In this document: positions 59,641-64,000 of the stretch, in pieces
Position numbering within the stretch: the stretch's first letter is position 1
How the letters are laid out: every line of letters starts with the position of its first letter
Source: Gnetum montanum
Taxonomy: Eukaryota > Streptophyta > Gnetopsida > Gnetales > Gnetaceae
DNA: 64,000 nucleotides
Reading direction: 5' to 3'
NCBI GenBank assembly: GCA_015680685.1
Contig: MNCI01010832.1
Location: 260,641 to 324,640 of the forward strand
Translations under genes and position numbers: made by a program
The notes under the pieces: model-generated
Told to the model about the DNA's origin: nothing
The model's database searches: none
The model's input: only the letters and a program-made list of their open reading frames with translations

Positions 59641-62120
59641 CTCATTGTTGATCTTTGATTAGTGAACTTTTCCTTGAGAACCTCGAGTTCCATGTTTGCT
59701 ATCTCAAGCTTCTACTTGGTTTCTTTATGGTGCTTGAACTTTGGCTTGTATAGAAGGTCCAAGCTAACCACTTGCTTCTCCAAATCTAACCTTATCCTTT
59801 CAACAGTTAGCATTGCTAGGTTTGAGTAACAAAGGTTGGAAAGCTCTATGTACTCTATCATCTCCTTGAGATGGATTTTATCCTTGTTGTACATGTTCAG
59901 GCTATCAAAGATGGGTTGCCATATGTCATCTCCTTCCTTAACCTTTTGGAGGACCTAGTTCACCTTCAACTTATCTAATTGGATGTGATTTTCATTTATC
60001 TCCTTTTGCAAACTAACCTAGTCCTTGTAGTCATTTTTGAACTTTTTGAACTTTAGGGCCTCACTCTTCTACGTAGCCATTTTGATTATAGACTTTGGTA
60101 AAGGGCACACACCTTCTCCATGAAGAGATTTTGATTTTTTATTACCAATATCCTTAGCTTAGTGTTCACTCTCTCAAGCTGCTCTTACTATTGTAAGATG
60201 AATCCAACCATCTATTCTTTCTACATCTTAACATTTTGCAGGTGATGGTTTTCCTGGGTCAGCATTATTTTCTCTTGGTGGACCTTTGACAAGTCCTTTT
60301 GAATGTTATAGATAGTGGCATTTGCAAGGGCTTGATTGAAGAGTGTTGACTCCTTCACATACTTAGCCTCTTTAACTTTTTGTTGAAGCTATTAGAAAGC
60401 TTCATCTCTTGAGAATGCTTGATTTAGTATGGTGGGATCAACAAGGTAGGCTCTAAGTTTCCTAACTTCCACATCTAAGCATTGAACTTTAGCTTAGGCT
60501 ATTTCTAGTTGGTCATTGATAATGAGAACTTTTCCCTTATCCTTAAGTAACTTTGAGTGGTTTGTTGAAATGGTTTTTGGGATATCAAAGATATTCAAAA
60601 TCGGTTGCTCAGTTCCTACCAGTTAGTCCAACAACTCTTCACGATGGGTTGTACTAAATCTCCTACTTGGTGCTCCTATGGATACCTACACATCTCTAAG
60701 TGCATTAACATTTGGTATAAATTTCATAGGGGCATTGAGTGCATCACCTACTCTATCAGCAACCACTTTTTTTATTGCTTCCTACCCTTAGTATTGCATC
60801 ACTAGAATAGTTGCCTCCTCACCCTCCTCCAAATGCACCGAAAAGGTAGTGTTGTTCATAGTGATTTTTGGGAATGGCTACTATTGAGAGAGGGATACTG
60901 TTACCTCTTTTTCACTATGATTTGATCTTGCAGGCATCTACATTCTTTGGGTAGAAAAAATTGGCATGAAATCCTCCATCTTGCTAATAGATCATGCTAC
61001 TTAATTGAGATGACTCAATGTTGGTATGTGGACAAAGGGTTTACCACCACTTGGTCTTGCCTGTTACTACTACAGAGTTGCTCATAGAGGTCATGCATGT
61101 TCTCAATGGTAGTGCAGGACTTTGGCATTATTTTCTCATGAGTGGGTGGTGGTGGTGGCTACTCCTCTTCAATAACCTTGGCAGGGGCTTTGTCCTTCAT
61201 CATTTTTGTCTAAGAGGTGGAAGGAGGCATGTTTGATATTATCATTGGAATAGTAGGCTATTCCTCCTCTTCTACATAATTTTTAGATGAGACATGAAAA
61301 GGGAAATGACTTCCTTCCACATTTTTTTTCTTTGAATTGCTTCTCCATCTCTAGATAGATTAGCTTTGGAAGGTTGATAGGGAATATTTTTCTTAGAGCT
61401 ATGCATGCACAAATAGAGAAGGTTTTTATCTTGTTGGGCCTCACTATTGGATTGAGTTGGTAGGTTACCGTCTTAAAGTATGCATGCTCTACTATTGTGA
61501 GTACACCAAACTCCTTACAGTAAACACCATAGCATTTCCAAATTCACTGATTCTTGATGCTAGGATTCACTTACATTGATGTATTCCAAGGTTACCCTAG
61601 TTTCTAGCAATTCAAGGGCCTCAGAAATGACCTTCACTGAGTAAGACATAGAGATGTCTTTGATCTTCACTATTGCATCGCCTTCTCTATTATTCTAGAA
61701 GAGGTATGTTTCACCCATGTACCATTCTCAGTTGAAAGTGAGAATGGGCCACATGTGGGATGTTTGAAGTCATGTTTTGACATCCTCTAGAAAAAATTCT
61801 ATGAAAGATCTAAAGTTTAGTTTGGGAAGAATTATTTTTTGGACCTCCCTAAACCTGATTTACCTCAAATAGGCCTCCATCAAAGTAACCTCAAGGTTAG
61901 GTCTAGGTCTAGGTGTCTCATCTTGGTGAGATTTCTTCATTTTAGCTTTTGGAATCTATTGGATAGATTCCATTTTGAGGCTATCATGAAGAGATCTCAT
62001 TGCATGCGTCTTAGTTGCCTACACCTAGGGTTGATCTTGGTGGTCCCTTCTAGTCTTAGGCCACTTGTTCCTTGGTTGGGATGGTCCTCCTTCTTGCAGG
62101 TGCTTTAGTCTTGATGCCAT
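59640..62120 (-). pseudogene. Gene F: antisense gene with acidic linker and coiled-coil C-terminus
   Basis: Minus-strand ATG at 62,120 (MASRLKHLQEGG). A globular stretch (61,830-61,570; FRSFIEFFLEDVK, MSYSVKVISEALELLETRV) ends at a GTAAGTG donor near 61,570. Further pieces include YGVYCKEFGVL (about 61,530-61,510) and an acidic/Pro-rich part at 61,290-61,090 (NYVEEEE; several Pro in a row). A long heptad-like region follows, 60,600-59,650 (DLSKVHQEKIMLTQENHHLQ; MYNKDKIHLKEMIEYIEL; LRLDLEKQVV-like). Stops are mainly TAG for Gln. The architecture parallels the antisense gene of A/B, and YCKEFGVL resembles exon 3 YNICKEFGWL. It lies downstream of the E integrase on the opposite strand, where Tat-lineage antisense ORFs are known. 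Function unknown. Confidence 0.6.
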
Positions 62121-64000
62121 TTTTGATTACAACATGACCAAGGATTAGCATTTAATGTGTAACTTGGAATATTTAGGTACCTTATCTCTTGGGTTATTTA
62201 CACTTGGGTAAGTTGTGATCATGGTGGATTAGTCATTTTAATATTATTTTATTAATATTTTATTTAAACATCTACTAGAGTTTGTTGGGAAGGTTTAACT
62301 CTCATAAATTAGTGATTGTAATGTTATTTTATTGCTTAAACCTTGTGAGAGTTAGAAAATTTTTGAAAATTTTTTCATTAGAAACTTAAGGTTTATGGCC
62401 TCCACGATGTAGAGCTTACCTCCAGTAGTTGCAGGAATGAAGAATGAGGTGAATCAAGCAAGTGGTTTGAAAGTTATGGGCTCTAAAAAATGGCAAAAAC
62501 TTGTCTTACATTTGAAGCAAATGAAAAACATTTTCCAAAGTGTAGCACTATATTTATAGGTTTTGATGGTTGCATTGATGGGCTCTTGTATATGAGATCA
62601 CGTTGATGTGAGGGGTTGCATCGACGGGATCCCACCGACATGACCAAAGGAAAAAATTTTCACTTTGAAAATTATGCTAAAAATAATGAGTTTTGACATG
62701 AAATTGGAGTCCATAGAGACATAGAAAGGGCATCAACATGAAGAAATGCTTGAATAGGGCTAGAAAATTCACAAAAAAAGAGTTTTTTTTTAATATTAGG
62801 AGAATGATTGGAGAAACTTAAAAAGTAGTCCAAGACTAGACACCATCAACATGAAGCCTGAATGATTTGAATCTAAAAATTTTTAATGATAAGGAACTGA
62901 ACTAGCCCAACCAAGAGGTATGCAGGTGGGTGCCTCCCATAGTAGGATCATACCTTTAATGCTCTTGCATGCCCTTAATCCAAAACATTTGTGGGGCCAA
63001 TGTAGGATTAATGGTTGTGAAAAGTTAAGAACTAAATCTTGTAAGGATCTACCTAAGAATTTTGAAACATCAAACTAAGACATTAAAAAAACATGAAAAA
63101 TAGGAAATGTGTTGAGTTATGGAAAGCATAGATGGATGAGATAAGGAGTGGAATGAAGTCCTGTATTGTCGTCACATGAAGTTCCTTGTCGATTTTGTGG
63201 TTAATATGACTTGATAACAATCATCCTTAGTCTAAATCAAAATAAAACACTTTTAGTGACTTTGCATTGACATTGTAAGATCACCCCACCTCCTAAAGAC
63301 ACAAGAGCATTCCCATAGATCAATCATCATTTCTAAAAGAGAAGAAAAGAGAAGAAGGAAGTAAGATAAGCCTTAGTTAGAGGGGATTTTCAAGCATGGA
63401 TAACATGTCTGTCTAATCCCATAACTAGAGCTTGTAGCTTGTTATTTCATCTAAGATGTGTGCTTTGAATTGTCATTATTTGTTTTTTAGTTATATTTTT
63501 ATTTGTTTTTGATGGGAACCACACTATGTAAAGACTCTTTGCTTTCTATTATTGGTCGATAGTGGACTTATGAGAAATCCATGAAAACACTCATGCACCC
63601 AAGAAGGTGGGCAAGTACACAGAGCATCAAGTCCCCTTGAAGTCACACCCTTGTCTATCCATTGAATTCTTTCCAAGTTTGGAAACTACCAAGGTCACAA
63701 ATTCATTAAAAGTTTCATTAAGAAAGGGATCTCATATTTCCAAAATAAAGTACACCATAGCATTTTATGGATTGGTGGATGACGTGGACTTACTACTTGT
63801 TATCATGAAAAAGAAACCATGTCTTAGTTATCAATAACAACATTCAAAGATAGAAATTAGACATTAGCAATGAAATAACGTTATAGTACAAACCACCATC
63901 CATTAATAGCTATAGTGCACTTAGTCTTGGTAGAAATAAAGAAAAAAAAAACAAAAGAAAAACATTAAAAAACTTAAACTAAATTTTGTAAAATATAGAA
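62121..64000. other. No gene recognised
   Basis: AT-rich DNA. It could contain the 3' LTR of element E (a TATATTTATAG stretch lies at 62,552), but no repeat partner is in the window. Short frames, including 63,607-63,837, have no recognised motif. Confidence 0.4.

Noticed and set aside
1-64000. tRNA, rRNA or organelle DNA insertions
   Set aside because: I looked for clover-leaf-like GC stems and organelle gene motifs by eye and saw none; a dedicated scan would be needed to exclude them.

Overview
This window looks like nuclear DNA of a land plant with a large, repeat-rich genome. The evidence is nested, old LTR retrotransposons of plant Ty3/gypsy (Tat-like and chromovirus-like) and Ty1/copia types, a broken plant ABCB-type transporter gene, and coding decay dominated by TAG/TAA where CAG/CAA is expected, as deamination of methylated cytosine would produce. 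A gymnosperm is plausible but the sequence does not prove it. I see no intact host gene, no rRNA or tRNA gene and no bacterial-type feature. Every reading frame of any length is broken.

Layout. 1-1,440: C-terminal gag of a minus-strand gypsy element that runs off the left edge. 1,441-5,900: unassigned DNA, including a CT-rich low-complexity block. 6,060-44,760: a three-layer nest. A minus-strand ABCB transporter pseudogene is split by chromovirus-like element G (LTRs 6,160-7,416 and 42,722-43,966). G is split in its gag by Tat-like element A (9,021-41,969, perfect 5-bp target duplication TCTCC). A is split by a second copy of the same family, element B (19,807-34,706, target duplication AAGAa/AAGAc). 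45,020-53,282: minus-strand gypsy element D (gag plus a split 2.7-kb LTR) with a gutted copia element nested in that LTR. 55,400-58,800: pol of a plus-strand Tat-like element E. 59,640-62,120: a minus-strand gene (F) for an acidic/coiled-coil protein. 62,121-64,000: nothing recognised.

Most interesting content. Elements A and B each carry, between gag-protease and reverse transcriptase, a multi-exon gene on the opposite strand. It starts with Met-Ala-Pro-Lys, has consensus splice sites that keep the frame, and its first three exons are exactly the same length in both copies (119, 450 and 275 bp). The protein has a globular N-terminal half, an acidic linker and a helical C-terminal part. I recognise no known domain in it. 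Gene F, downstream of the integrase of element E, has the same overall architecture, so a related antisense gene may occupy two positions within one retroelement lineage. Arrays of a CTTAAACTAG-type motif flank this gene in A and B and recur after the integrase. A GCTACGCTATGC palindrome recurs in the LTRs and again inside the introns of the antisense gene.

How the parts relate. A and B have the Tat order gag, protease, RT, classical RNase H, second (archaeal-type) RNase H, integrase, then a 1.3-kb 3' untranslated region. B has lost gag C-terminus, protease and the 3' exons of the antisense gene in one deletion of about 3.7 kb. A has lost about 0.7 kb of antisense exon 4. The two copies therefore complement each other for reading the family structure.
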